From Bacteriovoracaceae bacterium (GTDB lineage: Bacteria; Bdellovibrionota; Bacteriovoracia; Bacteriovoracales; Bacteriovoracaceae): a stretch of 64,000 bases of DNA. Below, in pieces: positions 42,680 to 52,089 of this stretch; the first letter of the stretch is position 1; every line of letters begins with the position of its first letter. A model generated the notes under the pieces. That model saw only the letters and a list, made by a program, of their open reading frames with translations. It did not search any database and was not told the origin of the DNA. Made by a program: the position numbers and the translations under genes. The stretch is from NCBI GenBank assembly GCA_023701435.1, contig JAMPXB010000012.1, positions 1 to 64,000 on the forward strand. The letters are read 5' to 3'.

Positions 42680-44917
42680 ATGAATCACTTACCTCCAATG
42701 ATTTTAGACTTAACGGTCATTCTAGTTGCAGCAGCTCTCAGTACGATAATATTCAGTCGTTTTAAACAACCGATTGTTCTGGGTTACCTGATCGCAGGAT
42801 TTGCAGTTGGTCCACATTTCTCACTTTGGCCCACTGTCGTTGACACTGAAGGCGTAAAAATCTGGGCAGAAATCGGAGTCATCTTTTTACTTTTTGGTCT
42901 GGGTCTTGAGTTCAGTTTTAAAAAGCTGGCCAAGGTCGGAAAAAGTGCCTCAATATCTGCAGGCTTTGAAGTCATAACCATGCTCGGCTTAGGTTACTTA
43001 GTAGGAAGAGCTTTTGGTTGGAGTACCATGGACAGTCTTTTCCTGGGCGCTATCCTCTCCATGTCTTCCACGACTATTATTATCAGGGCCTTCGATGAAG
43101 CTGGTCTTAAAGGTAAAGGGTTTGTCAGTCTAGTATTTGGAATTTTGATTGTAGAAGATCTTATCGCTATTCTGCTTATGGTTTTTCTAACTGCAATTAG
43201 TGTTCCTGGTAATTTTTCCGGATCAAATTTAATCTATCTATCAGCAAGACTCGGTTTCTTCCTGATGATTTGGTTTCTTGTCGGAATTTATATCTTACCT
43301 TCGGCCTTAAAAAAGGTCCGGAAATTTTTAAGTAATGAAATCATGTTAGTGGTCTCCATTGGTTTGTGCTTCCTGATGGTGGTTCTGGCTTCAAAAGCCG
43401 GCTTCTCAGCGGCACTTGGGGCCTTCATTATGGGATCGATCCTGGCCGAGACACAGGAAGGTGAAAGGATTGAACATCTTTTATTGCCAGTAAAAGATCT
43501 TTTTGCGGCAGTCTTTTTTGTTTCAGTAGGTATGATGATTAATCCTGCGATCCTCCAGGAGCATTACGGAATTGTTCTCCTGATTGTCGGCGTGACTATT
43601 ATTGGAAAACTTCTAGGCTCCGGCTTTGGCGCCATTTTATCTGGCCGAAGCCTTAAGCAATCAGTTCAAGCGGGAATGAGTCTGGCCCAGATCGGAGAAT
43701 TTTCTTTCATCATTGCCACGCTGGGGATGAGCTTGAAAGTGACCAGTGATTTTCTTTATCCAATAGTCATAGCCGTTTCTGCTGTCACAACTTTTACAAC
43801 ACCTTATATGATCAAGTTTTCCGATCCCATTTATAATTGGATTGAGGCCCGTATTCCCGACCGCTTTCTTGAGAACTTCCGGAAATATGAATTGGCCATG
43901 AATGCTGACAGTAAAGAAGGGGCCTTCGGACTATTGTGGAGAATTTATGGTCTGGCTGCACTGTTAAATTCTGTTGTTGTTATCGCAATCGCCCTGGCAG
44001 CTGGTCGTTATTTAATGCCGTTAATGATTGTGGCATTTGGCAAAGGCACTTTTGCCAATATAGTTACTTCCATTATCACAATTCTCTTGTGCTCCCCTTT
44101 TCTTGTGGCCATCGTCATTAAAACGCCCAAGAAACTTTCAACAGAGGAAGTTCAAACACTCGCAAGACTTCGTCGTTTGCAAATTGGTGTTTTAATCATG
44201 CGTATCTTGATTGGTTTTGGTTTGACTGCTTTCATTGTAAAACAGTTCAGCTCAACCAGGTTTTTATTTGCTTTCGTGATGATCGCAGCGTCGGCCCTAA
44301 TTTTTGCTCTTCGAAAATTTATTAAACCTTTCTATTCATCTGTGGAAAAACATTTTCTATCCAATTTGAATGGAAAAGAGCTGGCAGAGATTGAAACCAT
44401 TGCCAAACTTCCGGAATTAGCTCCCTGGAATGCTACACTTGTAAACCTGACTCTCTCTTCTGATTCTATTCTGGCGGGTCTTACACTGGAAGAGTCGAGA
44501 TTCAGAACTGTCAGCGGAGCAACTGTGGCCATGATTGACCGGGGAAAACGTAGAATTTTTGCTCCTACCAGGGCCGAGCGCCTTTTACCTAATGATCAGT
44601 TATTTTTAATTGGTACAGATGAGCAATTAACAACGGCACAAATCCTGATTGAGGCAAAAAATAGCGAGATACCACCGCCTCATGATGAGCTTTTCAGTTT
44701 AGAGTCTATTTTGATTGAGGAGACTTCCATGCATGCCCATAAATCGATCCGAGAAATTGGATCAGGGGAAGGCCTGGGTGGATTAATTGTCGGGATTGAA
44801 AGAAAAAGTCAGCGAATTCTCAATCCAGAGTCCAATGTTGTTATTGAACCTGATGATTTAATCTGGGTATTTGGCCGCCGAGATCGCATTCGTGCCTTAA
44901 AGCAAACCAGTCACTGA
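42680..44917 (+). CDS. CPA2-family cation/H+ antiporter with two C-terminal TrkA_C-like domains (KefB-like)
   Basis: 745 residues. Twelve or more membrane helices with FKQPIVLGYLIAGF, LLFGLGLEFS and SMSSTTIIIRAF, the CPA2 core. A further helical pair (about 430-540) is unusual, followed by two RCK_C/TrkA_C-like domains: TLVNLTLSSDSILAGLTLEES and a C-terminal IEETSMHAHKSIREIGSG. KefB/KefC-like proteins export K+ for H+. No canonical ribosome site before the ATG. Stop overlaps the HAD gene's stop. Confidence 0.9.
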   Translation: MNHLPPMILDLTVILVAAALSTIIFSRFKQPIVLGYLIAGFAVGPHFSLWPTVVDTEGVKIWAEIGVIFLLFGLGLEFSFKKLAKVGKSASISAGFEVITMLGLGYLVGRAFGWSTMDSLFLGAILSMSSTTIIIRAFDEAGLKGKGFVSLVFGILIVEDLIAILLMVFLTAISVPGNFSGSNLIYLSARLGFFLMIWFLVGIYILPSALKKVRKFLSNEIMLVVSIGLCFLMVVLASKAGFSAALGAFIMGSILAETQEGERIEHLLLPVKDLFAAVFFVSVGMMINPAILQEHYGIVLLIVGVTIIGKLLGSGFGAILSGRSLKQSVQAGMSLAQIGEFSFIIATLGMSLKVTSDFLYPIVIAVSAVTTFTTPYMIKFSDPIYNWIEARIPDRFLENFRKYELAMNADSKEGAFGLLWRIYGLAALLNSVVVIAIALAAGRYLMPLMIVAFGKGTFANIVTSIITILLCSPFLVAIVIKTPKKLSTEEVQTLARLRRLQIGVLIMRILIGFGLTAFIVKQFSSTRFLFAFVMIAASALIFALRKFIKPFYSSVEKHFLSNLNGKELAEIETIAKLPELAPWNATLVNLTLSSDSILAGLTLEESRFRTVSGATVAMIDRGKRRIFAPTRAERLLPNDQLFLIGTDEQLTTAQILIEAKNSEIPPPHDELFSLESILIEETSMHAHKSIREIGSGEGLGGLIVGIERKSQRILNPESNVVIEPDDLIWVFGRRDRIRALKQTSH

Positions 44918-45540
44918 AGGATCTGACGCAACTCTTCAACACTATTGAAAATATATGTTGGAGATTCAGCTTCCAGGGCCTTCACGGTGGCATATCCCCA
45001 AGCAACTGCTCCAGAATGAATTCCAAGGACCCGTGCTGCTTCAATGTCACGGGTCTCATCACCTATCGAAATCACCTGTTCTGGTGATTTCCTATATTTC
45101 CTGATAACTTTTTTTAACTTGGCCTTTTTACCAAAGATAGAGACACCACACTCAAAGTGATTGATCCATTTAACATTTTCGCCACCTAGAACCCCTGCAA
45201 CATTGTGGTAGGAATTGGAGCTCAGTATGACGATGAGCGCTCCATCATCTGCTAACTTTTTTATTACAGAATCAATACCGCTAAATAAAGTGATGGACGC
45301 AAGATCTTCTGTCATAAGTCCACGCATATATTTAGCGATAAATGGCACTTTCCACCACGCCACCCCAAGATATTGCATAATCTCTTTGGTCTTTTGGCCC
45401 CTTAATGCTTCCATTTCTACCGCATCTATTTCCCGGAAATGATATTTCCTAGCGGCCTTATTGATTGATTCTCTGAACCAGGAGTATGAATCTGCCAGGG
45501 TACCATCGAAATCAAAAATAATCAGTTTGTAATTCTTCAT
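44911..45540 (-). CDS. HAD-superfamily phosphatase (phosphoglycolate phosphatase-like)
   Basis: 209 residues. Motif I IFDFDGTLADS with nucleophile Asp and acid/base Asp, motif II VILSSNS, and motif IV VISIGDETRDIEAARVLGI. The cap domain is alpha-helical. Like Gph and related phosphatases; the real substrate is unknown. Its 5' end overlaps the esterase gene by 29 bases, so it is the second gene of a two-gene operon. Confidence 0.88.
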   Translation of the reverse strand: MKNYKLIIFDFDGTLADSYSWFRESINKAARKYHFREIDAVEMEALRGQKTKEIMQYLGVAWWKVPFIAKYMRGLMTEDLASITLFSGIDSVIKKLADDGALIVILSSNSYHNVAGVLGGENVKWINHFECGVSIFGKKAKLKKVIRKYRKSPEQVISIGDETRDIEAARVLGIHSGAVAWGYATVKALEAESPTYIFNSVEELRQILQ

Positions 45541-46210
45541 TTAAAAAAGACATCCATGTTCTGGCCGCTTTAAGCACATTTTCCTGAATTCCATGACCAC
45601 CTTGAAATTCAAGATAGTGATAATTAACCTTTAACTCTTCTAAAAGCTCACGACTTTTATGGGCCATTCCTACAGGAAGCTTATCATCCAAACTACCATG
45701 AGTGAGAAAAATTCTTCTGCCTTTTACAGTTTCAGGATGTTTTCTGGCATGGTCCGAAAATTCAGGCAAAGTCCTGCCGGAAAAACAAAGATAATGTCCA
45801 ACAGTAAGAGAACTTTTAAGAGCAAGCCCCATGGTCATAATTGAGCCCTGGCTAAAGCCCATAATAGCAATTCGTTTCAAAGGAGCATTATAGGTTTGAG
45901 AAAGTTTTTTAATTTCTTGCTCCAGGATCTTAAAGCTCGCCTCCGCTTCGGCCCAATTATGGCGTGGTCCCTCAGGAGTAAATTGAACATGAAACCAACC
46001 AAAAGAAGATTCTCCTAAAATCAGCGGCGCGCGCAGGCTTACAATGATTTCATCAGGAGCTAATTGCTCTCCGACAGTGCAAAGACTTTTTTCATTGGCA
46101 CCGACCCCATGAAGAAGAATCAGCAAGGATTGTTCACCCTCCAGTTTTTTTGAAGGATGAGAAATCAAACCTGTTAGGTTTTCAGAAGAATAAGTGGTCC
46201 ATGATCGCAT
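45512..46210 (-). CDS. Phospholipase/carboxylesterase (alpha/beta hydrolase, YpfH-like)
   Basis: 232 residues. Oxyanion-hole LLILLHGVGANE, nucleophile GFSQGS (Ser near 119), Asp in FLTHGSLDDKLPV, and His in FQGGHGIQE complete the catalytic triad of the phospholipase/carboxylesterase family. Cytoplasmic. AAAGGA before the ATG. Upstream partner of the HAD phosphatase. Confidence 0.88.
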   Translation of the reverse strand: MRSWTTYSSENLTGLISHPSKKLEGEQSLLILLHGVGANEKSLCTVGEQLAPDEIIVSLRAPLILGESSFGWFHVQFTPEGPRHNWAEAEASFKILEQEIKKLSQTYNAPLKRIAIMGFSQGSIMTMGLALKSSLTVGHYLCFSGRTLPEFSDHARKHPETVKGRRIFLTHGSLDDKLPVGMAHKSRELLEELKVNYHYLEFQGGHGIQENVLKAARTWMSFLNEELQTDYF

Positions 46211-46306
46211 AGTAGTCCTTTCTTGTTTCTCCTGATTTTAGCCCAAAATCGAACAAGAGGATTACCACTAAAATCAGAACTGACTTTTCTAAAATCGTGA
46301 ACAATC

Positions 46307-46700
46307 TCAAGTTCCAATATTTCCCAACTCATAAGCTTTTTTTAAATTCCCCTCAATGCCATCCCTGCTTTTGTTCTTAATTTCATCTAATTGAGTAACC
46401 TTAACCGAAGTCACGCCAGAAAACTCCAGAACAGCTTTTTTCATCATTCTTACAGCAGGGTCGCCATAGGCAAATTTATTCCACCACCATGGGGCATCTG
46501 TTGTGATTATTAAGCGACCTGTGCGCCCTTTGAGTAGACGATCCCACCAAGTGCTCCGCCCAAAGGATGTCGTTTGGGGCCTGTCGTAGATCTTCTTCAA
46601 GCTCCTGAATTTCTAAATAAACCTTGTGAAGGATAGGATCAAAGTCCAGTTGAGACAGATGAATGAGTTTGGCCTCATGATTGCCAGCCAAAGCAAATCG
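46307..46700 (-). pseudogene. Flavodoxin-fold NAD(P)H oxidoreductase (KefF/MdaB family), broken
   Basis: Two reading frames must be joined to recover the family. One frame gives AGNHEAKLIHLSQLDFDP, ELEEDLRQAPNDILWAEHLV; the other gives WWDRLLKGRTGRLII, then TTDAPWWWNKFAYGDPA, AVRMMKKAVLEFSGV and KKAYELGNIG. Both fit KefF/MdaB-type reductases. The roughly 40-residue middle part that normally carries the FMN-loop (PTWW...) and 'KGFIDRV' is missing, with a frame change at about 46547. About 28 N-terminal residues are also missing: a TAA lies directly upstream at 46704-46706. Cannot give a functional enzyme. Confidence 0.85.
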
Positions 46701-46744
46701 CAGTTATTCAAAAGACAGTTGAATTCATTAAAAATAAAGGTGAA

Positions 46745-47236
46745 GTGGATTTTACCCTTCGTGAAATTGCGACTGCACTTAAAGTGAGTCACACTGCCAT
46801 CTATCGCCATTTTAAATCAAAGCAAGACCTTCTTTCTTATATTGCCGAGGAAGGATTTCATAATCTGTGCCATCAATTTGAATTTGAACTTGAAAAAGTT
46901 CGTTCTTCTCGTATGAAGTTTAAATCACTTATCAGAACTTACATCCATTTTGCTCTGCTAAATAGTGGTCATTATCGAAGCATGTTCCATCATGAGCTTC
47001 GTTGTGAGAACTCACTACGGCCCGAGCTTGAGATTGCCGGAATGAATGCCTTTAATCATTTAATGGAGATCTATCAGTCGGGAGTAAAGGAGCCAGTATT
47101 CAGAAAAGATAAACCTGAGATTATGGCCAGATCAATTTGGTCATCAATTCATGGCTTTCAAATTACATCTCAGCTTTATAGAAAGAACTCTTTAAAAATA
47201 GCGCACTCTCCTGATATCAACTATTTAGCGATTTGA
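46745..47236 (+). CDS. TetR-family regulator, N-terminally truncated
   Basis: 163 residues from GTG 46745. HTH core FTLREIATALKVSHTAIYRHFKSKQ is intact for helices 2 and 3, and the C-terminal ligand domain (TetR_C-like, about 45-160) is complete. Helix 1 (IQKTVEFIKNKGEV) is encoded just upstream in the same frame, which is open back to about 46667 but has no ATG, GTG or TTG there. The usual start and promoter are therefore missing. It stands divergent to a broken oxidoreductase gene, its likely former target. Confidence 0.72.
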   Translation: MDFTLREIATALKVSHTAIYRHFKSKQDLLSYIAEEGFHNLCHQFEFELEKVRSSRMKFKSLIRTYIHFALLNSGHYRSMFHHELRCENSLRPELEIAGMNAFNHLMEIYQSGVKEPVFRKDKPEIMARSIWSSIHGFQITSQLYRKNSLKIAHSPDINYLAI

Positions 47237-47267
47237 TTTTTCTGACCATTTACCGATGAGAATATTG

Positions 47268-48068
47268 ATGAAAAATGTTTATCTGCTTCTCCTTATTCTG
47301 CTCCTCTCCCCTATGAAGTCATGGTCATTGACGGTGGCCGAGAGTGAAATAAGCACTTGGGAAAGTAAGGCGTTAGAAGAACTTAAAAAACATAAAGACA
47401 AAGATCCTGAAAAAGAATTTCTGCTGTATATGATCGCAGGCCGTGAGCTTTCCGCCTATGGTCAGGAAGAGAGGGCCCGCCGTTATTATCTCATGGCCTA
47501 TGATCATCCAAGTAAAAGCGATAAAACAGAGGCCGTCATACAGCTAGTCGCCCTCAACAGAGAAAACAAGAAAGAATTGAACAAGGCCATAGAGCGTGCC
47601 CATAAGTGGTTTACGAAGAATCCAGAACAAAACCGGCCAGAGCTAAGGCGTTGGCTTGAGATGATGGAAGGCTATGCTCAAGGTAAGACACCTTATCTTG
47701 AACAAGGGTATTACACTTTCTGGGCAGTTGATACCAGAATCGATGAATTAATGAAGGAAGGAAAAGCTGATGAGGCTTACCAAATATTAGGACCGGTTGA
47801 TTTAAACAGTGCTGACATTAACCAGCGAGTTCGTCAGGACCTTCTGGCCGCAGTAGCCTTAGGAAAGAAAATTTCTCCACCATTATCATGTCTTCCCACT
47901 CTGGAAAAGTATCCTACATCTACTACCTGGAGTATGAGAGTTTGCCGTTTTTTAGATGACTGGAAAAATGAGAAAAAGCCCAGAGAAACAATTCAAAGTA
48001 TAAAAGAGCAGTTAACAAGAGAAAACCCAGAACGTCTTCATTGGATAAGACTCCTGGAACGTTTATGA
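47268..48068 (+). CDS. Secreted TPR-like protein
   Basis: 266 residues from ATG 47268 (ATG 47256 would add four). Signal peptide MKNVYLLLLILLLSPMKSWS. Helical repeats with TPR-like spacing (LLYMIAGRELSAYGQEERARRYY; WFTKNPEQNRPELRRWLEMM). Probably periplasmic. ATGA overlap with the downstream lipoprotein gene, suggesting the two act together. Confidence 0.68.
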   Translation: MKNVYLLLLILLLSPMKSWSLTVAESEISTWESKALEELKKHKDKDPEKEFLLYMIAGRELSAYGQEERARRYYLMAYDHPSKSDKTEAVIQLVALNRENKKELNKAIERAHKWFTKNPEQNRPELRRWLEMMEGYAQGKTPYLEQGYYTFWAVDTRIDELMKEGKADEAYQILGPVDLNSADINQRVRQDLLAAVALGKKISPPLSCLPTLEKYPTSTTWSMRVCRFLDDWKNEKKPRETIQSIKEQLTRENPERLHWIRLLERL

Positions 48069-49213
48069 AACTTCTCTTCTTGTTAATTTTACTTCCAACA
48101 TTGGCTAGCTGTAATCAAGTTTCCCTTGGAGCTGGCAGTGCAGTAAAAAATTTTTTCTCATCCCCTATTAAGGGAGTGCAAGGTCTTTTCACTGACTCCA
48201 GTTATGAGAAAGAACGAGAGGACACACTTAGCAAAAGAAAAGAAAAGAAAGGAAAAGACCTCACCTATTGTATTGATCAATCAGGTCGTCCCATAGATGA
48301 CACCGGCCTGAGTGATCTGGATAAATTAAGGAACAAAATTAGAACGACCGCTTGCAGTTGTTCTCCTTGGGGCAATTGTCCCATTTCTGTCTGCAGTTGT
48401 GACATTCAATGCCCAAAAGGTTTTGATATTTTCCTTCATCCCAAGGGCATTACTCCTAAGAAGTTATCCCAAGAGCAAAATGGATTGGCCTTCCGAAATA
48501 GAAGAATCCCCAGTAAGTATAAGCAGACTCAGGGTTATTGCTGGGGTCACGCACGTCTGACATCTCAGTTTAATCGCCTGGCCTTTTTTAAACCAGGCAC
48601 CAAGCCTCCTTACAATATCAACTCAAAGAGTGCTCAAGAGCAGGATAAAGCAGTAGATTATTATAAGAGTCTCATCGATAAAATTGATGATAATGAAGCC
48701 GTTGATATCCCTGGCTTTCCAGACCTAAAAACACTCTCAGATCATCCGGCCATGCAATCTTACCTCGCCGATAAGGTCGCCAAAAGTTGGGCTTCACAAG
48801 CAATGAGTTTTCAGGGACTCAGTATTGCCACAGGCAGCGGTAAGAAATCCAATGCTCATTACACTCAATTTTTTAAAGATGTAAAAGAGCGCATCGATAT
48901 GAACATGCAGCCAACGGTTGTTTTTACCGACAGAGGCTCCTCTTTTTATACCCATGCCGCACTGGTTTCTCATTACGAAACTCTTAGTTATGGCCAGATA
49001 AAGCTTTGCCTACGGGACAATAATAATCCTGAATCAAATGCAGCGACTTGTAAGGACAACATGATTATTGACCCGAAAAAAGGTCTTGTCTATTCTGATC
49101 GGGCCTGGGGAGAGATTGGAAATATATCCATTGTTCATAATGATAAATCCGATGCCACAGCCCAGGCCGACTCACTTCGAAAGAAATGCCAATCTGAAAA
49201 AGGTTGTCGCTGA
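48065..49213 (+). CDS. Lipoprotein with papain-like Cys/His/Asp pattern
   Basis: 382 residues from ATG 48065. Lipobox LPTLASC (Cys16). A Cys-rich stretch (CSCSPWGNCP, VCSCDIQC) precedes a domain with the order of papain-like enzymes: Gln156 and Cys159 in TQGYCWGHA, His297 in FYTHAALVSHYE, Asp318-Asn in LRDNNNPE. Protease or transglutaminase-like activity is inferred from that order; no family name recognised. Coupled to the upstream TPR protein. Confidence 0.62.
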   Translation: MKLLFLLILLPTLASCNQVSLGAGSAVKNFFSSPIKGVQGLFTDSSYEKEREDTLSKRKEKKGKDLTYCIDQSGRPIDDTGLSDLDKLRNKIRTTACSCSPWGNCPISVCSCDIQCPKGFDIFLHPKGITPKKLSQEQNGLAFRNRRIPSKYKQTQGYCWGHARLTSQFNRLAFFKPGTKPPYNINSKSAQEQDKAVDYYKSLIDKIDDNEAVDIPGFPDLKTLSDHPAMQSYLADKVAKSWASQAMSFQGLSIATGSGKKSNAHYTQFFKDVKERIDMNMQPTVVFTDRGSSFYTHAALVSHYETLSYGQIKLCLRDNNNPESNAATCKDNMIIDPKKGLVYSDRAWGEIGNISIVHNDKSDATAQADSLRKKCQSEKGCR

Positions 49214-49258
49214 ATTTAAACTGCATTACTCTCAAGAAAACCTAAGAGCATAATCAAC

Positions 49259-49483
49259 ATGAAAGACAACGCCCCTAAAGATCCGCTTCACGGAATGACA
49301 CTGGAAAAAATCCTGACTGAGCTGGTGGAATTTTATGGTTGGGAACAACTTGGAAATATGATCAACATCAGATGCTTCGTGTATGATCCTAGTATTAAAT
49401 CAAGTCTTGCATTCTTAAGAAAAACCCCCTGGGCAAGAACCAAGGTTGAAGACCTCTATCTCTATATGAAAAAATCCCTTTAG
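49259..49483 (+). CDS. DUF2132 (VF530) family protein
   Basis: 74 residues, whole family length. Nearly all conserved positions are present: [43 protein letters not shown] and KVEDLYLY. The family has a known small helical fold with proposed DNA-binding; function unproven. A weak promoter (CATAAT four bases before the ATG) may make it leaderless. Confidence 0.92.
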   Translation: MKDNAPKDPLHGMTLEKILTELVEFYGWEQLGNMINIRCFVYDPSIKSSLAFLRKTPWARTKVEDLYLYMKKSL

Positions 49484-49492
49484 AATTTCATT

Positions 49493-50569
49493 ATGACCAA
49501 ACCAATTACTGAAATTAAACGTTATCCTTACGTTAAGAACGATACCTTGCAAGGCTGGGACAGTGCTGATGAATTAATTCTTGAGCACATGAAAACCCTG
49601 AACCTCACCGACAAAAAGATTCTCATTATCAATGACCATTTTGGAGCCTTAAGTTGCGGTCTGAAAGAATTTAATTGCACGACTTATACAGACTCTTTTG
49701 TCAGTATGATGGGAGTCATTACCAATAGCGAGGAGAGGATTCGACCTCTTCATAAACTGACTGATGTGCATGGCCTTTTTGACTATGTCCTGATTCAGCT
49801 TCCCAAGAACATGTCATACTTTGAGGACATCCTCTGCCATCTGTCCCAGCATCTCCATGCGGGATCACAAGTCATATGCGCTTCCATGGTGAAGCATCTC
49901 GCTCCAACGAGTTTCGAACTCCTCCAAAAGTATATTGGATCAACGACAACGAGCTTGGCCCAGAAAAAGGCTAGACTCATTTTTGCAGCTTTTGAGAAGT
50001 CCCCTACTCAGTCTCCCTATCCAATTAATGTTAAGATCGAAGGGTTCGAGCAGCCTTTTACCAATCACTCCAACTTATTTAGCAGGGACAAACTGGATAT
50101 TGGTACCCGTTTTTTTCTGGAACACTTACCACGAGGGAAAGCGGGAAAGATTTTGGATCTGGGCTGTGCCAATGGAATCATTGGCATCAAAACTAAAATG
50201 AATAATCCGAACGCCACCATTTTATTTAGCGATGAATCCAGCATGGCCATCGAAAGCGCCAGAATAAATTATAAAAAGTACTTTAATGAAGAAGCAGAAT
50301 TCTATTGGACTAACTGTTTTGAAAAACAACCTGAATCTACTTTGGACATGGTGCTTTGCAACCCTCCCTTCCATCAACACAATACCATTGGTGATTTCAT
50401 TGCCTGGCAAATGTTTAAAGATTCTTACCATGCCTTAAAAAAGGGCGGGGTTATCAGAGTTATTGGCAATTCTCATCTGGGCTACCAGATCAAACTAAAG
50501 AAACTCTTCGGTAATAGTAAGATCATCGCCACCAACAAGAAATTTATTATTTGTGAAGCAGTTAAGTAA
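49493..50569 (+). CDS. Ribosomal RNA large subunit methyltransferase G (RlmG-like)
   Basis: 358 residues with the duplicated methyltransferase layout of RsmC/RlmG: a degenerate N-terminal half and a catalytic C-terminal half with ILDLGCANGIIGI and LCNPPFHQHNTIGDFIAWQMF (NPPF motif, RlmG-like 'AWQMF'). RlmG makes m2G1835 in 23S rRNA; RsmC is close, so target choice is fairly but not fully sure. It follows DUF2132 by nine bases. No clear ribosome site. Confidence 0.82.
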   Translation: MTKPITEIKRYPYVKNDTLQGWDSADELILEHMKTLNLTDKKILIINDHFGALSCGLKEFNCTTYTDSFVSMMGVITNSEERIRPLHKLTDVHGLFDYVLIQLPKNMSYFEDILCHLSQHLHAGSQVICASMVKHLAPTSFELLQKYIGSTTTSLAQKKARLIFAAFEKSPTQSPYPINVKIEGFEQPFTNHSNLFSRDKLDIGTRFFLEHLPRGKAGKILDLGCANGIIGIKTKMNNPNATILFSDESSMAIESARINYKKYFNEEAEFYWTNCFEKQPESTLDMVLCNPPFHQHNTIGDFIAWQMFKDSYHALKKGGVIRVIGNSHLGYQIKLKKLFGNSKIIATNKKFIICEAVK

Positions 50570-50576
50570 GTTCAGT

Positions 50577-51521
50577 ATGAAGAGTTCAAATCTCGGTTTG
50601 TTTTTTGGTTTATCGGCCGGTTTTCTCTGGTCCTTTACCTTTCTAGCTCCCAAGGCGACCTGGCAATTTTCATCGACGGAGATTCTGCTTGGACGTTACG
50701 TCGCATTTTTTATCATCTCCCTCTTCTTCTTTCCTATTAAGAAAATCTATAACTTTTTTAAAGAGAATCCTCGATTTTTAAAAGAGGCCCTTATCATCAC
50801 TACCGCCGGATTTTCTGGATATTATTTTCTCTTAATTGAAGCCGTTCGCTTAGTGGGCGTTCCTATTACTTCCTTCACCATGGGCATGGTGCCGGTCACC
50901 ATGGTACTCTTTTCTGGTGACCTGAAAAAGAATCTAAAACTTTTTTTCCTCCCACTCTCCTGCATTGTCTTGGGAATGCTTTCCCTGGTGATTAACGATA
51001 TTCTGCGGTTGGATAGTAATAAAGACCTGGAAGAACTGATTTGGGGAGGATTGATCGCGCTCTCGGCCCTTGCTTCATGGACCTATTACGCTTTAAAAAA
51101 TAGCCACTTCTTGCTTAAACATCCCCAAGTAAAAAGTAAAGACTGGGCTTCGGCCCTGGGATTTCTGGCCCTTCCAACGGTTATTCTTTTCTTAATTATC
51201 GAAGGCATCTTTAGGAATAAAACTTTTTACTTACCAGAAGCTAGCACTCAGGAAGTATGGATATTTATTGCAACATCTCTCGCTATTGGCGTCGGCTCCT
51301 CGTGGCTTGCCACCATTTGCTGGAATCTTGCAGGCTCTCTGATGTCTAAAGAGCTTCTGGGACAAATGGTCGTCAGTGAGACATGTTTCGCTATTTTACT
51401 CAATATTATTTATGAAAAAAGATTTTTCCACACCGCAGAGATTGTAGCGCTTATACTTCTCTCTCTGGGCGTGGCACTGGCGGCCGGAAAAAATAGATCT
51501 AAAAGTATTCCAGCTCTATAA
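50577..51521 (+). CDS. EamA-family (DMT) transporter
   Basis: 314 residues from ATG 50577 (a GTG at 50553 would overlap the RlmG gene). Ten membrane helices in two EamA repeats: FFGLSAGFLWSFTFLAPKA at the start and SLAIGVGSSWLATICWNLAG in the second half. Substrate unknown. Downstream is a convergent two-component pair. Confidence 0.85.
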   Translation: MKSSNLGLFFGLSAGFLWSFTFLAPKATWQFSSTEILLGRYVAFFIISLFFFPIKKIYNFFKENPRFLKEALIITTAGFSGYYFLLIEAVRLVGVPITSFTMGMVPVTMVLFSGDLKKNLKLFFLPLSCIVLGMLSLVINDILRLDSNKDLEELIWGGLIALSALASWTYYALKNSHFLLKHPQVKSKDWASALGFLALPTVILFLIIEGIFRNKTFYLPEASTQEVWIFIATSLAIGVGSSWLATICWNLAGSLMSKELLGQMVVSETCFAILLNIIYEKRFFHTAEIVALILLSLGVALAAGKNRSKSIPAL

Positions 51522-51582
51522 AATATTTTGCTCTTTGCAATGGAAATACCCTGAAGAAAAGAGAGAGCCAACACATGTTCAT

Positions 51583-52089
51583 CTATGGGCGTTTTTTAAG
51601 TTTTCTTTGAAGACTTTGACGATGAAGTCCCAAGGCCTTGGCCGTCTTGGTAATGTTTCCGTCATTTTTGGCCAATATATACTCGATATATTCGTGCTCT
51701 TGTTGGGAAAGAGTAATGGGTTGCTCTTGTGGTGCTTCATCCATCGCTTCACCTAAAAGAGCCTTTTCAATTTTTTCAACATCAGCAGGTTTGGTGAGAT
51801 AATTGACGGCCCCGAGTTTGATAGCCTCAACTGCCGTTGAAATGCTACCGTAACCAGTTAAAATAACGATCCGGCACTGGGGTGAAATCCTTTTTAAGTG
51901 TTGAACAACCTCTAAACCACCCCCACCTTTTAATCGCATATCCACAATGGCATATTCATAACTCATGTCAGCGATAGACTTAATGGAATCGGCTTCATAA
52001 ACTTCATAGCCTTTATCCTTGAACTCCAGCGCGAGACTTGTCCTTAATCTTTGGTCATCCTCAATAATGATTATTCCCCTTGACCTCAT
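51583..52089 (-). CDS. RegA/PrrA/ActR-type response regulator
   Basis: 168 residues. Receiver domain with acidic pair D11-D12, phospho-acceptor D50 in AIVDMRLKGGGGLEVV, and Lys in YLTKPAD; then a short linker and Fis-type HTH (ILAKNDGNITKTAKALGLHRQSLQRKL). The VDMRLKGG.GL block and length of about 170 mark the RegA/ActR group that controls energy and redox genes. ATGA overlap with the upstream kinase gene. Confidence 0.9.
   Translation of the reverse strand: MRSRGIIIIEDDQRLRTSLALEFKDKGYEVYEADSIKSIADMSYEYAIVDMRLKGGGGLEVVQHLKRISPQCRIVILTGYGSISTAVEAIKLGAVNYLTKPADVEKIEKALLGEAMDEAPQEQPITLSQQEHEYIEYILAKNDGNITKTAKALGLHRQSLQRKLKKRP

Noticed and set aside
47252-47259. ACCGATGA as another sigma-28 -10 box
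   Set aside because: No TAAA 15 bases upstream, and the element overlaps the possible start codon.
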